Source: Gordonibacter sp. Marseille-P4307 (GTDB taxonomy: Bacteria; Actinomycetota; Coriobacteriia; Coriobacteriales; Eggerthellaceae). From it: a DNA stretch of 64,000 nucleotides. The stretch lies in assembly GCF_900604965.1 (NCBI RefSeq), contig NZ_UWPD01000001.1, positions 496,001-560,000 on the forward strand, in the 5' to 3' direction. Each line of letters begins with the position of its first letter. The stretch's first letter is position 1. The translations under genes were made by a program, and so were the position numbers. Shown here piece by piece: positions 48,075 to 56,649 of this stretch. The notes under the pieces were generated by a model, which made no database searches, was not told where the DNA came from, and saw only the letters and a program-made list of their open reading frames with translations.

Positions 48075-49829
48075 ATGTCGTCTATTGACGGGCGAGCCGA
48101 GGAGTTCGGCGAAGTTGAGGATCCGGTGCGCGATGTGTTCAACGAGCCGCGAGAGCGCGCCGTGATCCGTACGCAGGATGTTTACCAGATGGAAACCGAG
48201 GTGGGCACGATCGGGTACTCCGACACCCTGCTTTCGGTTATAGCCCATTACACCAACAGCGGGCGCCCCAAGGGGTACAACGCCCAGTGCATGGTGGGCA
48301 AGTCGAAGAAGGGCGAGACCGCGCTGCGCCTGTTCGCCGTAATCGACCCTGAAACCGAGACGTTCGTGCGCGCGGGCTTTCAGTCGCGGGGTTGCCTGGC
48401 CGTGACGGCCTGTGCGAGTGCGGTGTGCACCATGATCGAGGGGAAGACCTTTGCCGAGGCCCTTTCCATCAAGCCAGATGATATCGCCGCCGCGCTCGAC
48501 GGGGTTCCCAGCGACAAAACGTATACGCCGCATTTCGCGACCGAGGGCGTGCGGGCTCTGGTGGGGGATTACTGGTTCAGGCGGGGCATGACGCTTGAGG
48601 ATTTCAACGCCCGCAAGCTGTGTGACGACGGATCTTTGTCGTGCATTCTGTGCGAGAACTGCTCGCTTAGGTCGTTTAGGATGGAAAAGCTGGTGGAAGG
48701 GCTTTCTCCGGCTGCGCCCGCTGCGTGCGGGTCCGAAAGCGCACCGGACGATGCCGTCGAGGAAGCTCGGATCGAAACCTCGGCCGCTGCGATGGCGGCG
48801 GGGTCCGAGGCCGCCCCTTTGCTGGCCCCTGTCGCCACAGGAGCCGCGATGTCCCCCGTCGGGGGCGCGTCGCCGTCCGCAGACCCGTCCGCCCTGCCGT
48901 GCGAGGATCCCGAGAAGCGCGCGATCCTCGAGAACAACGCGCTTGCCCGCGCCTTCGACGATGTGCGCAAGCAGTCGGCCGAGGGCCATCTGGTGTGCGC
49001 CACACGCTGGGTTGATCTGGGTATCATACCGCCGCATATGACCGAAGACGAATTCGAGATGACGGTGTACCACTACGTGTGCGACCACGGTTGCGAGGAG
49101 GAGAAGCCGAAAGGGGCGGCTGCGCAGAAAAACCCCCATATCGAAAGCCGCTTCAGAACGGCTACGCGCCCGGTGGGGGTGCCGAGGTTCTTCGACCACG
49201 CGCGCAGGGGCCGCACCGATGCGGACGAGGCCGCCGAATTCGATGAGGGTCTCCCCTCGACCGGTGAGGGCGCGCCGGTTTCCTCCGCGCCCCTCCGCCC
49301 GATCGAGACGAATAACGACGCTGTGTACGACCAGGTGTTCGGTTCGCTGAAGCTTCCCGACGGATACAAGCTTATCGAGCGGGACGGAGAGTGCGTTATG
49401 GTGCCCCTCGAGGACGAAGACCGGTTCATTCCCTTGAAGGTGGAGTGTTCGACCATCGCCGTGCTCGAGGGGGCCTACGAGTACTACCTGTACGATACGC
49501 GGTCGATGACCTCGTCGTTCGCTCACTGGGCATTCCTTGCGGCGGAAGGCGACGACGAGGCTACGTTTGCGGATTGCGTGCGCGAGGAGTCGCGCGTGTA
49601 TCCGCGCCCCATGCCTGCCAGCGGGTTTTCCAACCGCCCCTTCAACAAAACCCCCGAGGAAGTCGAGCAGATGTGGAAGGCGGTAAGCGAATCGGGTCGC
49701 TACCCCGATATCCAGCGCACGGTCGCCTCCAACGGAGATGTGTTCTTCTTCTCGACGAAGCACCTTGCTGCCGACTACGCATCCTCTTTGGCCGAGTGGG
49801 CGGCGGTGGGCCGCTCGATGAGCGTGTAG
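48075..49829 (+). CDS. NifU_N/IscU-like Fe-S scaffold protein fused to Cys-cluster and unknown C-terminal domains
   Basis: 584 aa from ATG 48075 (AGGGGGG nearby). Residues about 50-170 match the NifU N-terminal scaffold: NAQCMVGKSKKGETALRL, the GC-type loop RGCLAVTACASAVCTMIEGKTFAEAL. The usual third-ligand HC is not seen (YTPHFATEG). A second Cys cluster (C183, C190, C193, C196; ILCENC) could hold a [4Fe-4S] or zinc. Residues about 215-300 are Ala/Pro-rich and disordered; 300-584 is an unrecognised domain. Likely delivers or stores clusters for the nearby metalloenzymes (inference). Confidence 0.7.
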   Translation: MSSIDGRAEEFGEVEDPVRDVFNEPRERAVIRTQDVYQMETEVGTIGYSDTLLSVIAHYTNSGRPKGYNAQCMVGKSKKGETALRLFAVIDPETETFVRAGFQSRGCLAVTACASAVCTMIEGKTFAEALSIKPDDIAAALDGVPSDKTYTPHFATEGVRALVGDYWFRRGMTLEDFNARKLCDDGSLSCILCENCSLRSFRMEKLVEGLSPAAPAACGSESAPDDAVEEARIETSAAAMAAGSEAAPLLAPVATGAAMSPVGGASPSADPSALPCEDPEKRAILENNALARAFDDVRKQSAEGHLVCATRWVDLGIIPPHMTEDEFEMTVYHYVCDHGCEEEKPKGAAAQKNPHIESRFRTATRPVGVPRFFDHARRGRTDADEAAEFDEGLPSTGEGAPVSSAPLRPIETNNDAVYDQVFGSLKLPDGYKLIERDGECVMVPLEDEDRFIPLKVECSTIAVLEGAYEYYLYDTRSMTSSFAHWAFLAAEGDDEATFADCVREESRVYPRPMPASGFSNRPFNKTPEEVEQMWKAVSESGRYPDIQRTVASNGDVFFFSTKHLAADYASSLAEWAAVGRSMSV

Positions 49830-49925
49830 AGGCAAGACGTCCGCGCCGTCCTTTCCATCGGCGCTTCGGCCGCGAGGCGCGCCCGCACCTGCCGTCGAAC
49901 CGAGCGCTTCATCCCAGAAACGCAA

Positions 49926-49955
49926 TCGCCCCGCCTTCAACGGAAGGCGGGGCGA
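49926..49955. terminator. Bidirectional terminator, nifU-like/ydhV
   Basis: Perfect 13-bp stem TCGCCCCGCCTTC / GAAGGCGGGGCGA with an AACG loop, lying between convergent genes. T-tracts are modest on both sides. Confidence 0.75.
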
Positions 49956-49990
49956 CCTTGTTAGAGCGACCTTTCGGGCCGTTCTACAAG

Positions 49991-52126
49991 CTAGGGAAGG
50001 AGGCCGAGCTTATCGAGGTCTTCCTTGATGTCGGCCATGCCGTACTCGTCTAGGCACTCGCGGGTCGGGCAGCCGAGCTTTTCGTCCCACCCGAACTTCC
50101 CGTAGACCATGGTGAGGGCCTTCTGGAAGTCGTCGCGGTCCATTTTGTCGGTACCCTCGGTGAACGGCTGCTTATCGGGATCTTTGGTGAACACCCACTC
50201 GGTGATCTTGTCATGATCGTCGCGCAGGTTGTTGTTACCCAGGGTTCCGTCGGACTTGGCCATGCCGCGCACGGTCGCTGCGCGCTGCAGCGTCATGATC
50301 TTGGCGCCAGCCTTGTACAGATCGTCGGTGGTGGTGTCGATGCCGGTCACCGCCGTGAAGAACTTGGCCTCCAGGTCGAGGTCCCCGCGGTAGTCGCGGG
50401 TCTTAGACGGGCTCATGGTCATCGGCCACACCCAGTTGCACAGGGTAAGCGAGTCGTGAAGGACGTCGGTCACGATACTCCACCAGGCGAAGTTCGCCTT
50501 GTGGTCGTTCATGGGCGTGTAGTTCTTGTTCTTGTCGATGGCCTCTTCGCTGCCCCAGACCTCCTTGGCGATCTGCTGCTTCAGTTCGAAGGGAAGGCCG
50601 CATCCTTGGAAGTTGACGGCGGAGTGGATCATGTCGTCGCGGTTGAACATCATGTTGTACACGGCGCCCACCTGGCCGAAGCACTCGATGGAGTGGTGGA
50701 CCGGCCAGCCGCGGTAATTGATGAGCTGGGATGCCACGGTATCGAACCACTTCATGTCGTCCCAGCGCTTGCACCAGACGATGGGGCCGTGGCCGATGTA
50801 GGACATCTCGTTGTCGTTTTGGGCGATGTGCTTCAGCACGTCCACCATGAGGCTGGGATCGTTGGTCTTGAACTTCTCCCAGTCGAACATCTCGTACTCT
50901 TCCTTGGGAAGGACGCGCTCGAACACGCCGCTTGCGTAGCAATGGGCGATGTCGCGGTAGAGCTGCGCGTAGTTGCACCACAGGCCAAGATCGTCAACAG
51001 TCGACCCCATGGCCTGGTTCCAGATGACGAAGTCGTCCCCGTTTTTGGAGACGGTGGTCTTGTCCTTCAAGATCGCCTGCATGTAAAGGAAGGGGAAGTT
51101 CGGCACGCAGGAGTTGCCGGTGGTCTCGAAGCCCCCTGCCTTGGAGCTTTGGGGAACACGCAGGTCGGCGTAGCAGTGGACGGGGCAGCTGTGGCAGCCG
51201 TCCATCTTCACCGTGTACTTCTCGGCCTCGGGGCCGTCGTCTTTGGTGGATTTCATGCAGCGGTAGCCCATGGTGTTCAGCTCGCCGGGTTTGGGCTCTC
51301 CCGTATCGATCGCTCCGCCCTCGGCCAAGGCCCAGGTGAGGCCCTTGCGCGAGGTCCAGCGGGAACCCTTGTCGTAGTACTCGGCCCACTCCTGCTGGGT
51401 CGAGGGAACGACGTGGTTGTTGTTCGAGCCGATGACTTCGCCGATCATGTAGTCGGAAAGCTCGGCAACGGCCTTGGGGTCCTTGACGTAGACCGATCCG
51501 TTGCCCCTGACGACCAGCCCCTTGAGCTTCTTGGAACCCATGACCGCGCCCAGGCCGCCGCCGGCGGAGTGGCTGCGGGAGTTCAGCATGCAGGCGTAGG
51601 GCAGCAGGTTCTCGCCGGCAGGGCCGATGGCCGCCACGCAGCAGTCGACGCCCTCGAGGCGATTCAGCGCTTCGGTGGTTGCGTGGATGCCGGTGCCCCA
51701 GACGAAGGAGGCGTCCTTGATCTGGACGTCGTCGTCTTTGATGCACAGGTACACCGGGGTTTCGGATTTGCCCTCGACGATGATGGCGTCCCAGCCGGCC
51801 AGCTTGATCTTGGCGCCCAGCATTCCGCCCGTATGGGCGTCGACCACGAGATGGTCGGTGGTGAAGGTGGACAGGAAGCTGATGGAGGTGCGGCCCGCCA
51901 AGGGCACGCCGGATGCCGTCAGGGGACCGACGGCATACACGATCTTGGCGTCTTCGGACAGCGGATCGCATCCGACGGGCACCTCGTCGTAAATGATCTT
52001 GTTGGCGATGCCCATACCGCCGACGTATTCCTTGTAAGGATCGGTGGATTCGACGGTGACCTTTCTGGTGCCGAGGTTCACGCGCAGGATCTTGCCGGTC
52101 CATCCATATGACTTCGCGTCAGTCAT
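49991..52126 (-). CDS. ydhV: YdhV-type aldehyde ferredoxin oxidoreductase (AOR family)
   Basis: 711 aa. N-terminal MTDAKSYGWTGKILRVNLG, VGGMGIANKIIYDEVP and AGRTSISFLSTFTT match the AOR N domain. The iron-sulfur Cys motif is CHSCPVHCYA (about 310) with further conserved Cys later; WCNYAQLYRD and CNWVWPMTMSPSKTRDYRGDLDLEAKFF and FTEGTDKMDRDD are shared with E. coli YdhV, remembered from the protein family. Binds tungsto- or molybdopterin and a [4Fe-4S] cluster; the substrate is unknown. Divergent from ydhY across two candidate operators. Confidence 0.88.
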   Translation of the reverse strand: MTDAKSYGWTGKILRVNLGTRKVTVESTDPYKEYVGGMGIANKIIYDEVPVGCDPLSEDAKIVYAVGPLTASGVPLAGRTSISFLSTFTTDHLVVDAHTGGMLGAKIKLAGWDAIIVEGKSETPVYLCIKDDDVQIKDASFVWGTGIHATTEALNRLEGVDCCVAAIGPAGENLLPYACMLNSRSHSAGGGLGAVMGSKKLKGLVVRGNGSVYVKDPKAVAELSDYMIGEVIGSNNNHVVPSTQQEWAEYYDKGSRWTSRKGLTWALAEGGAIDTGEPKPGELNTMGYRCMKSTKDDGPEAEKYTVKMDGCHSCPVHCYADLRVPQSSKAGGFETTGNSCVPNFPFLYMQAILKDKTTVSKNGDDFVIWNQAMGSTVDDLGLWCNYAQLYRDIAHCYASGVFERVLPKEEYEMFDWEKFKTNDPSLMVDVLKHIAQNDNEMSYIGHGPIVWCKRWDDMKWFDTVASQLINYRGWPVHHSIECFGQVGAVYNMMFNRDDMIHSAVNFQGCGLPFELKQQIAKEVWGSEEAIDKNKNYTPMNDHKANFAWWSIVTDVLHDSLTLCNWVWPMTMSPSKTRDYRGDLDLEAKFFTAVTGIDTTTDDLYKAGAKIMTLQRAATVRGMAKSDGTLGNNNLRDDHDKITEWVFTKDPDKQPFTEGTDKMDRDDFQKALTMVYGKFGWDEKLGCPTRECLDEYGMADIKEDLDKLGLLP

Positions 52127-52245
52127 GTTGGTTTCTCCAAATCTCTCTCTTTACGTGTGTTGCGCGGCACGTAGGCAATGCGATTTGGAGCGCGGATTTG
52201 ACTGTTACGTCGCCGTGCATTCTTTCAAACGTCGGGGCGGTCCCG

Positions 52246-52262
52246 TACCCTCTTTAGGGGTA
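52246..52262. promoter_or_regulatory. Candidate LuxR operator (copy 2)
   Basis: TACCC-N7-GGGTA (TACCCTCTTTAGGGGTA), a 17-bp dyad of the kind that a LuxR HTH dimer binds. Confidence 0.65.
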
Positions 52263-52293
52263 ATCGGGAGAAAAAACCTTGTCAGAGAGGGAA

Positions 52294-52310
52294 TACCCGC
52301 AAAGAGGGTA
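52294..52310. promoter_or_regulatory. Candidate LuxR operator (copy 3)
   Basis: TACCC-N7-GGGTA (TACCCGCAAAGAGGGTA), centre-to-centre 48 bp from copy 2. Confidence 0.65.
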
Positions 52311-52465
52311 CGGGTGCTTATAAAGGCGGACGCATAGTAGTCCCATGTTGCGCGGCTGAAAGCATGCGGGGGGCATGCGTCTGCGGTTTGCGAACTGAGA
52401 GGGATCGCGATCGACCGCAGCGCCCATTAAGACAAATCGATACGTGTTGTGAGGGGGATCACAGG

Positions 52466-53197
52466 ATGCCGGATACTAATCTGAGCGCAAGCGCTGCCGA
52501 GGAGCAGACGAGGTCGGCCGACGCTGCAGCCACTACGGCGGAATCTGGATCTACGGGTAAGAAGACGATCACGCGTCGCAACGTTTTGGCCCTGGCGGGA
52601 ACCGGCGTGGCGGGCTTGGTCGCGGGCGGTGTGCTTGCGACATGGGGCGTGACCCAGGAGCGCCTTGCCAGCGGCGAGCTTGATCTGCGCACTACTCCCA
52701 CGAAGATGATCGTGACCGATCGCGCCCGCTGTTCGGGCTGCCAGCGCTGCGAGATGATGTGCACGCTGAGAAACGACGGTCGCGTCTGCCAGCACATCGC
52801 CCGCGTGCGCGTGTGGGACAACTATTATTTCGGGAAGAGCGTCGATACGGGCGAGGGCATGTTCACTGGCAACTGCCAGTTCACCGTCGAGCATTGCAAG
52901 CAGTGCGCCGATCCCATGTGCGCCAAGTACTGCCCTGTGCACGCCATTCACGCCGACAAGGATACCGGGGCCCGCGTGGTGAACGCCGAGGCGTGCATCG
53001 GCTGCGGGATGTGCGGTCAGGCTTGTCCCTGGAACATGCCTCGCGTCGATAGCGACACCGGTGTGTCCACGAAGTGCGTCTCGTGCGGCCGCTGCGCCCA
53101 GCAGTGCCCCAACGGCGCCATCCAGTTCGTTGACTGGCAGGACATCGCTCAGGCCGTCATCGACAAGGGCGTCGTTCGGACGGCCACGCTCGTCTAG
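52466..53197 (+). CDS. ydhY: YdhY-type Tat-exported 4Fe-4S ferredoxin
   Basis: 243 aa from ATG 52466 (SD GAGGGGGAT). Tat signal TITRRNVLALAGTGVAGLVAG follows an N-terminal Ala/Ser tail. The mature part has at least four [4Fe-4S] motifs: CSGCQRCEMMC, CKQCADPMCAKYC, CIGCGMCGQAC and CVSCGRCAQQC. The sequence IVTDRARCSGCQRCEMM and NYYFGKSVD closely match YdhY of E. coli as I recall it. Acts as the electron donor or acceptor of the oxidoreductase. In the same operon as the molybdoenzyme that follows. Confidence 0.9.
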   Translation: MPDTNLSASAAEEQTRSADAAATTAESGSTGKKTITRRNVLALAGTGVAGLVAGGVLATWGVTQERLASGELDLRTTPTKMIVTDRARCSGCQRCEMMCTLRNDGRVCQHIARVRVWDNYYFGKSVDTGEGMFTGNCQFTVEHCKQCADPMCAKYCPVHAIHADKDTGARVVNAEACIGCGMCGQACPWNMPRVDSDTGVSTKCVSCGRCAQQCPNGAIQFVDWQDIAQAVIDKGVVRTATLV

Positions 53198-53250
53198 CGA
53201 CCCATCCGTTCGGGCTAGAGGAAGGGTGCCGCGGGCAAGGGGGTGTGCAG

Positions 53251-53904
53251 ATGGAGGATAGCGAGGTGTTCGCCGTACTGTCCCAATGCTTCGTCGATGG
53301 CGGCGAAGCCGAGTGGGACCGGTTCGTCGCCGAGCAATGGGCCGAGTTCTGCGAGGCCGTTGCGCGCATCGAGTCGTTCGGATTCGGGGCCGAGGGCGCG
53401 CCGCCGAAGGTGTGCGAACCGGCTCTTCCCGCCCCGCCATCGGGTGCCGAGAAGGATTCGTATGCGCGTCGCCGCTACACCGGAGGACTTCCGTCTTCGG
53501 CGATGCCGGTCGAATCGCTGTACGCTTCTTTTGCACAGACGGGATCCGGGGCTGCGCGGTACCGAGCGCTTTGCGCCGACTACATGGCCGACGTCGCGTC
53601 ACGCATGGGGCTTTTCATTCCCGAGCGGTTTGCGGCGTACCCCGACCATCTGTCACTCGAGCTCGATCTGATAGCAGTGCTTCTTCGGGCCGATGCGCTC
53701 GACTCCGCCCGCACCGTTGCGGTCGAACGCCTCGCATGGCTGCCCGATTACCGAGCCGATCTCGAGCGGTTCGACGATGCGGGGTTTTACCGGGCTCTGC
53801 TCGATCGCTTGGGGCGCATACGCCGTCGCCTTGCCGACGAGAAGGAATCCGAACGGTTTCACTATGACGAGAAAACTCTGATAACGAACATACAGGAAGG
53901 ATGA
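53251..53904 (+). CDS. TorD/DmsD-family chaperone
   Basis: 217 aa from ATG 53251 (AAGGGGGT upstream). All-helical. The family core motif is PDHLSLELDLIAVLL with the preceding helix PVESLYASFAQ. TorD-family proteins bind the Tat leader of molybdoenzymes until the cofactor is in place. Located directly upstream of its probable client, with a 1-bp start-stop overlap region. Confidence 0.85.
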   Translation: MEDSEVFAVLSQCFVDGGEAEWDRFVAEQWAEFCEAVARIESFGFGAEGAPPKVCEPALPAPPSGAEKDSYARRRYTGGLPSSAMPVESLYASFAQTGSGAARYRALCADYMADVASRMGLFIPERFAAYPDHLSLELDLIAVLLRADALDSARTVAVERLAWLPDYRADLERFDDAGFYRALLDRLGRIRRRLADEKESERFHYDEKTLITNIQEG

Positions 53905-53909
53905 CAGCA

Positions 53910-56102
53910 ATGTCTGAAAAGGCTTTGACCAGGCGAAGCTTCCTGGCCGGCACTGCGGGGGCGGCAAGCCTTGCTGCAGTGGGCGGTTTTGCGGGTTTCA
54001 GCGCCTGGGAAAACGCGCAGGCTGTCGAAGGCGCCGAGAAGGATCTGCGCCTCGTCCATTCGCTGTGCAACGGCTGTTCGAGCAAATGCGGGTTCACGGC
54101 CTATACAAGCAAGGGCAAGCTTATCAAGCAGATCGGCGATCTGGCGCACAACGACGCCCAGGGCAAGCTCTGCGCGCGCGGTTACGGGTTCGCGAACATC
54201 GCGTTTTCCAAGGATCGCCTTACCGATCCGCTGAAGCGCAACGCCAAGGGCCAGTTCGAGAAGATATCGTGGGATCAGGCGTATGCCGAGATCTCCGATA
54301 AGCTGAAGGGCATCATCGACGAGTCGGGGGCCGCCTCGGTCGCCCTCGTCCACGATCCGCGTCCTTCGGGAAGCTATTACGGTCCTCGCTTCATGAACGC
54401 GCTGGGTTCGGCCAACATCTACACGCACGGCGCCGCATGCTACGCTTCCCGCAAGGGCGGGTTCAAGCAGGTTCTGGGTTACGGCGATTGGACGAGCGAC
54501 GTCGAGAACTCGAAGATGACCATGTTCATCGGCCGCAGCTATGCCGACGGCATCAAGCCCTCCCAGCTCATGAGCCTTCAGCGCGCGCACGACAGGGGAT
54601 CGAAGATCGTTTTGGTCGATCCTCGCTGCAGCAATACCCGACCTTTTGCAACCGAGTGGGTGCCCATCAAGCCCGGAACCGATATGGCGCTTGTTCTGGC
54701 TCTGTCGTGCGAACTGGTGCGCACGGGCAACTACGACAAGGAATACGTGAAGGCCAACGTCGAGGGCTTCGACCAATGGTGGGACTACACCCGCACCTGC
54801 ACGCCCGAGTGGGCCGAAGAGATCACCGGCGTCCCCGCCGACACGATCTGCCGTTTGGCCGCCGATTTCGCGGCAGCTGCTCCGGCTGCGTCTATCGAGG
54901 CCAGTTGGCGCGCTGCGTTCGGATGCATGTACACCAACTCCGGTGAAACCGCTCGCACCGTGGCCATCTTCAACACGCTTCTCGGCTGCTGGAACCAGAA
55001 GGGCGGCGCCATCTTCACGTCCAAGGCCAAACTGGGAAACATGGACAAGACCAAGTTCAAGCCTACTCCCAAGATCGAAGCGAAGCCCTACGGCAACTCC
55101 GATCTGAAGCTGGGAACCGAGGCGAACTGCCTCATGGCCGCCCAGGGAGCGCGAAAGGGCGATCTTAAGGCCATGTTCTTCTACAACTCGAACATGGTGG
55201 CCGGCTATCAGAACCCGAAGTACCTGGGAGAGTGTCTGGACAACCTCGAGCTGTGCGTCGTCATCGACGTTCAGATGAGCGAGACCGCCCAGCATGCCCA
55301 TTACATCCTGCCCGAGTGTAGCTATCTAGAGCGTGCCGAGGTTCCGCAGCTCAACGGCGGCATGATCCCGTCAGTCACGTTCCGCGACCAGGTGCTCGAC
55401 GTGATCCACCCGAATACGCGCTCGTGCGACAAGATATACACCGAGCTGGCCGAGGCGTGCGGCGTGGGCGAGTACTTCCAGTTCACGCTGGAAGAGCTGT
55501 CCGAGGCCCAAATGAAGAGCATCGGCCACAGCATGGACGAGCTTCGTCGCGTGGGCACCATCAACCTGCACGACAAGGCGTTCAAGTACGGTACCGCCCC
55601 GAAGTTCTCCACTGATACCGGCAAGATCAAGTTCTGCAACGACGCGGTGACAGAGTACGGCTACAGCGCCGCCCCCCATTGGGAAGCGCCCAGCGTTTCG
55701 CCGAATACCGACGAGTATCGCCTGATTGCGGGTAAGCAGGCGATCCAGAGCCACAACCAGACGGTCAACGTCGGCACCCTGATGGATATTTCCAAGGAAT
55801 ACGGCCTCGAGCGCCTGTGGATCAATCCTGCGGTAGCAGACAAGATCGGCGTCAAGGACGGCGACACGGTGGAGATGTCCAACGCGCTTCACACCGGCAG
55901 GATCAAGGTGAAGGTTACCGAGCGCATGAGTCCCTGGGCCGTCTACATGCCCAGCCATTACGGCTGTTCGGTGAAAGAGCAGACCAATGCCTACAGCTTC
56001 GGTTTGCGCGCGATGGACTTCACCGAGTTTCGCATCGAACCCGGTTACGGCGGATCGTGTAACCACGAGAACTCCGTCAAACTTAAGAAGGTGAATGCAT
56101 AA
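53910..56102 (+). CDS. PhsA/PsrA-like molybdopterin oxidoreductase, catalytic subunit
   Basis: 730 aa from ATG 53910 (GGAAGG). Tat signal ALTRRSFLAGTAGAASLAAVGG. A [4Fe-4S] site CNGCSSKCGF, later GKLCARG, heads the bis-MGD enzyme. The metal-ligand region THGAACYASRKGGF (Cys) fits the thiosulfate/polysulfide reductase class. The C-terminal domain ends with HNQTVNVGTL and NHENSVKLKKVNA. It overlaps the Fe-S subunit start by 1 bp. The substrate may be thiosulfate, polysulfide or another S/N-oxide; this is not decided by sequence. Confidence 0.9.
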   Translation: MSEKALTRRSFLAGTAGAASLAAVGGFAGFSAWENAQAVEGAEKDLRLVHSLCNGCSSKCGFTAYTSKGKLIKQIGDLAHNDAQGKLCARGYGFANIAFSKDRLTDPLKRNAKGQFEKISWDQAYAEISDKLKGIIDESGAASVALVHDPRPSGSYYGPRFMNALGSANIYTHGAACYASRKGGFKQVLGYGDWTSDVENSKMTMFIGRSYADGIKPSQLMSLQRAHDRGSKIVLVDPRCSNTRPFATEWVPIKPGTDMALVLALSCELVRTGNYDKEYVKANVEGFDQWWDYTRTCTPEWAEEITGVPADTICRLAADFAAAAPAASIEASWRAAFGCMYTNSGETARTVAIFNTLLGCWNQKGGAIFTSKAKLGNMDKTKFKPTPKIEAKPYGNSDLKLGTEANCLMAAQGARKGDLKAMFFYNSNMVAGYQNPKYLGECLDNLELCVVIDVQMSETAQHAHYILPECSYLERAEVPQLNGGMIPSVTFRDQVLDVIHPNTRSCDKIYTELAEACGVGEYFQFTLEELSEAQMKSIGHSMDELRRVGTINLHDKAFKYGTAPKFSTDTGKIKFCNDAVTEYGYSAAPHWEAPSVSPNTDEYRLIAGKQAIQSHNQTVNVGTLMDISKEYGLERLWINPAVADKIGVKDGDTVEMSNALHTGRIKVKVTERMSPWAVYMPSHYGCSVKEQTNAYSFGLRAMDFTEFRIEPGYGGSCNHENSVKLKKVNA

Positions 56103-56644
56103 TGGCCCGTTACGGAATGCTTATCGATACGAGCAAATGCGTCGGGTGCTTCACCTGCCGTACCGCTTGTCAGCGCCAGAACGGCCTGTTGGATGACGAG
56201 TCGTTCATTCGCTTCGAGACTCGCGAGGTGGGGAAGTTCCCGAACGTGACGTTTGAGACGGTGCCCCTGCAGTGCATGCACTGCGACGATGCTCCCTGCG
56301 CAGCGGTGTGCCCTACGGGTGCGGCTCGCATGGGAACCGACGGTATCGTTCAGGTTGACCAGGGGCGCTGCATCGGTTGCCTGTATTGCATGGCGGCATG
56401 CCCCTACCAGGTGCGCGTGCGCAACAGCGAGACGGGCTCGGTTGACAAATGCCGTTTCTGCACGGTTTCCGCCGCTGTGGACGGTACTGCTATGTGCACG
56501 TGTGTGGAGGCTTGCCCCACTGGCGTGCGCGTCTTCGGCGATTTGGACGATCCCGATTCCGAGATTTCCAAGCTGCTGGCTGAAACCAAGGCTCAGCCCA
56601 TCGCCGAGGGCCTGTCCGAGCCCAAAGTCTACTACGTGAGGTGA
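56102..56644 (+). CDS. 4Fe-4S electron-transfer subunit (PsrB/DmsB-like)
   Basis: 180 aa with four cysteine motifs: CVGCFTCRTAC, CMHCDDAPCAAVC, CIGCLYCMAAC and CRFC/CTCVEAC. It belongs to the NrfC/PsrB family of four-cluster subunits that relay electrons between the membrane subunit and the Mo enzyme. It starts on the last base of the catalytic gene (ATG over TAA-type junction). Confidence 0.93.
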   Translation: MARYGMLIDTSKCVGCFTCRTACQRQNGLLDDESFIRFETREVGKFPNVTFETVPLQCMHCDDAPCAAVCPTGAARMGTDGIVQVDQGRCIGCLYCMAACPYQVRVRNSETGSVDKCRFCTVSAAVDGTAMCTCVEACPTGVRVFGDLDDPDSEISKLLAETKAQPIAEGLSEPKVYYVR

Positions 56645-56649
56645 TGAGC

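Larger units (their letters stand above)
52127..52465. other. ydhV-ydhY divergent regulatory region
   Basis: 338 bp with no gene. It holds two 17-bp dyads (52246-52262 and 52294-52310), a TATAAA at 52321-52326 and the SD elements of both genes. The copies form a 14-bp exact inverted repeat (CCCGTACCCTCTTT / AAAGAGGGTACGGG) about 48 bp apart. Confidence 0.7.

Noticed and set aside
48024-49940. 638-codon minus-strand frame opposite the NifU-like gene
   Set aside because: Antisense shadow with low-complexity composition; the plus-strand frame has clear Fe-S scaffold motifs.
50213-52111. 632-codon plus-strand frame opposite ydhV
   Set aside because: Antisense shadow; no domain and opposite to a well-supported AOR gene.
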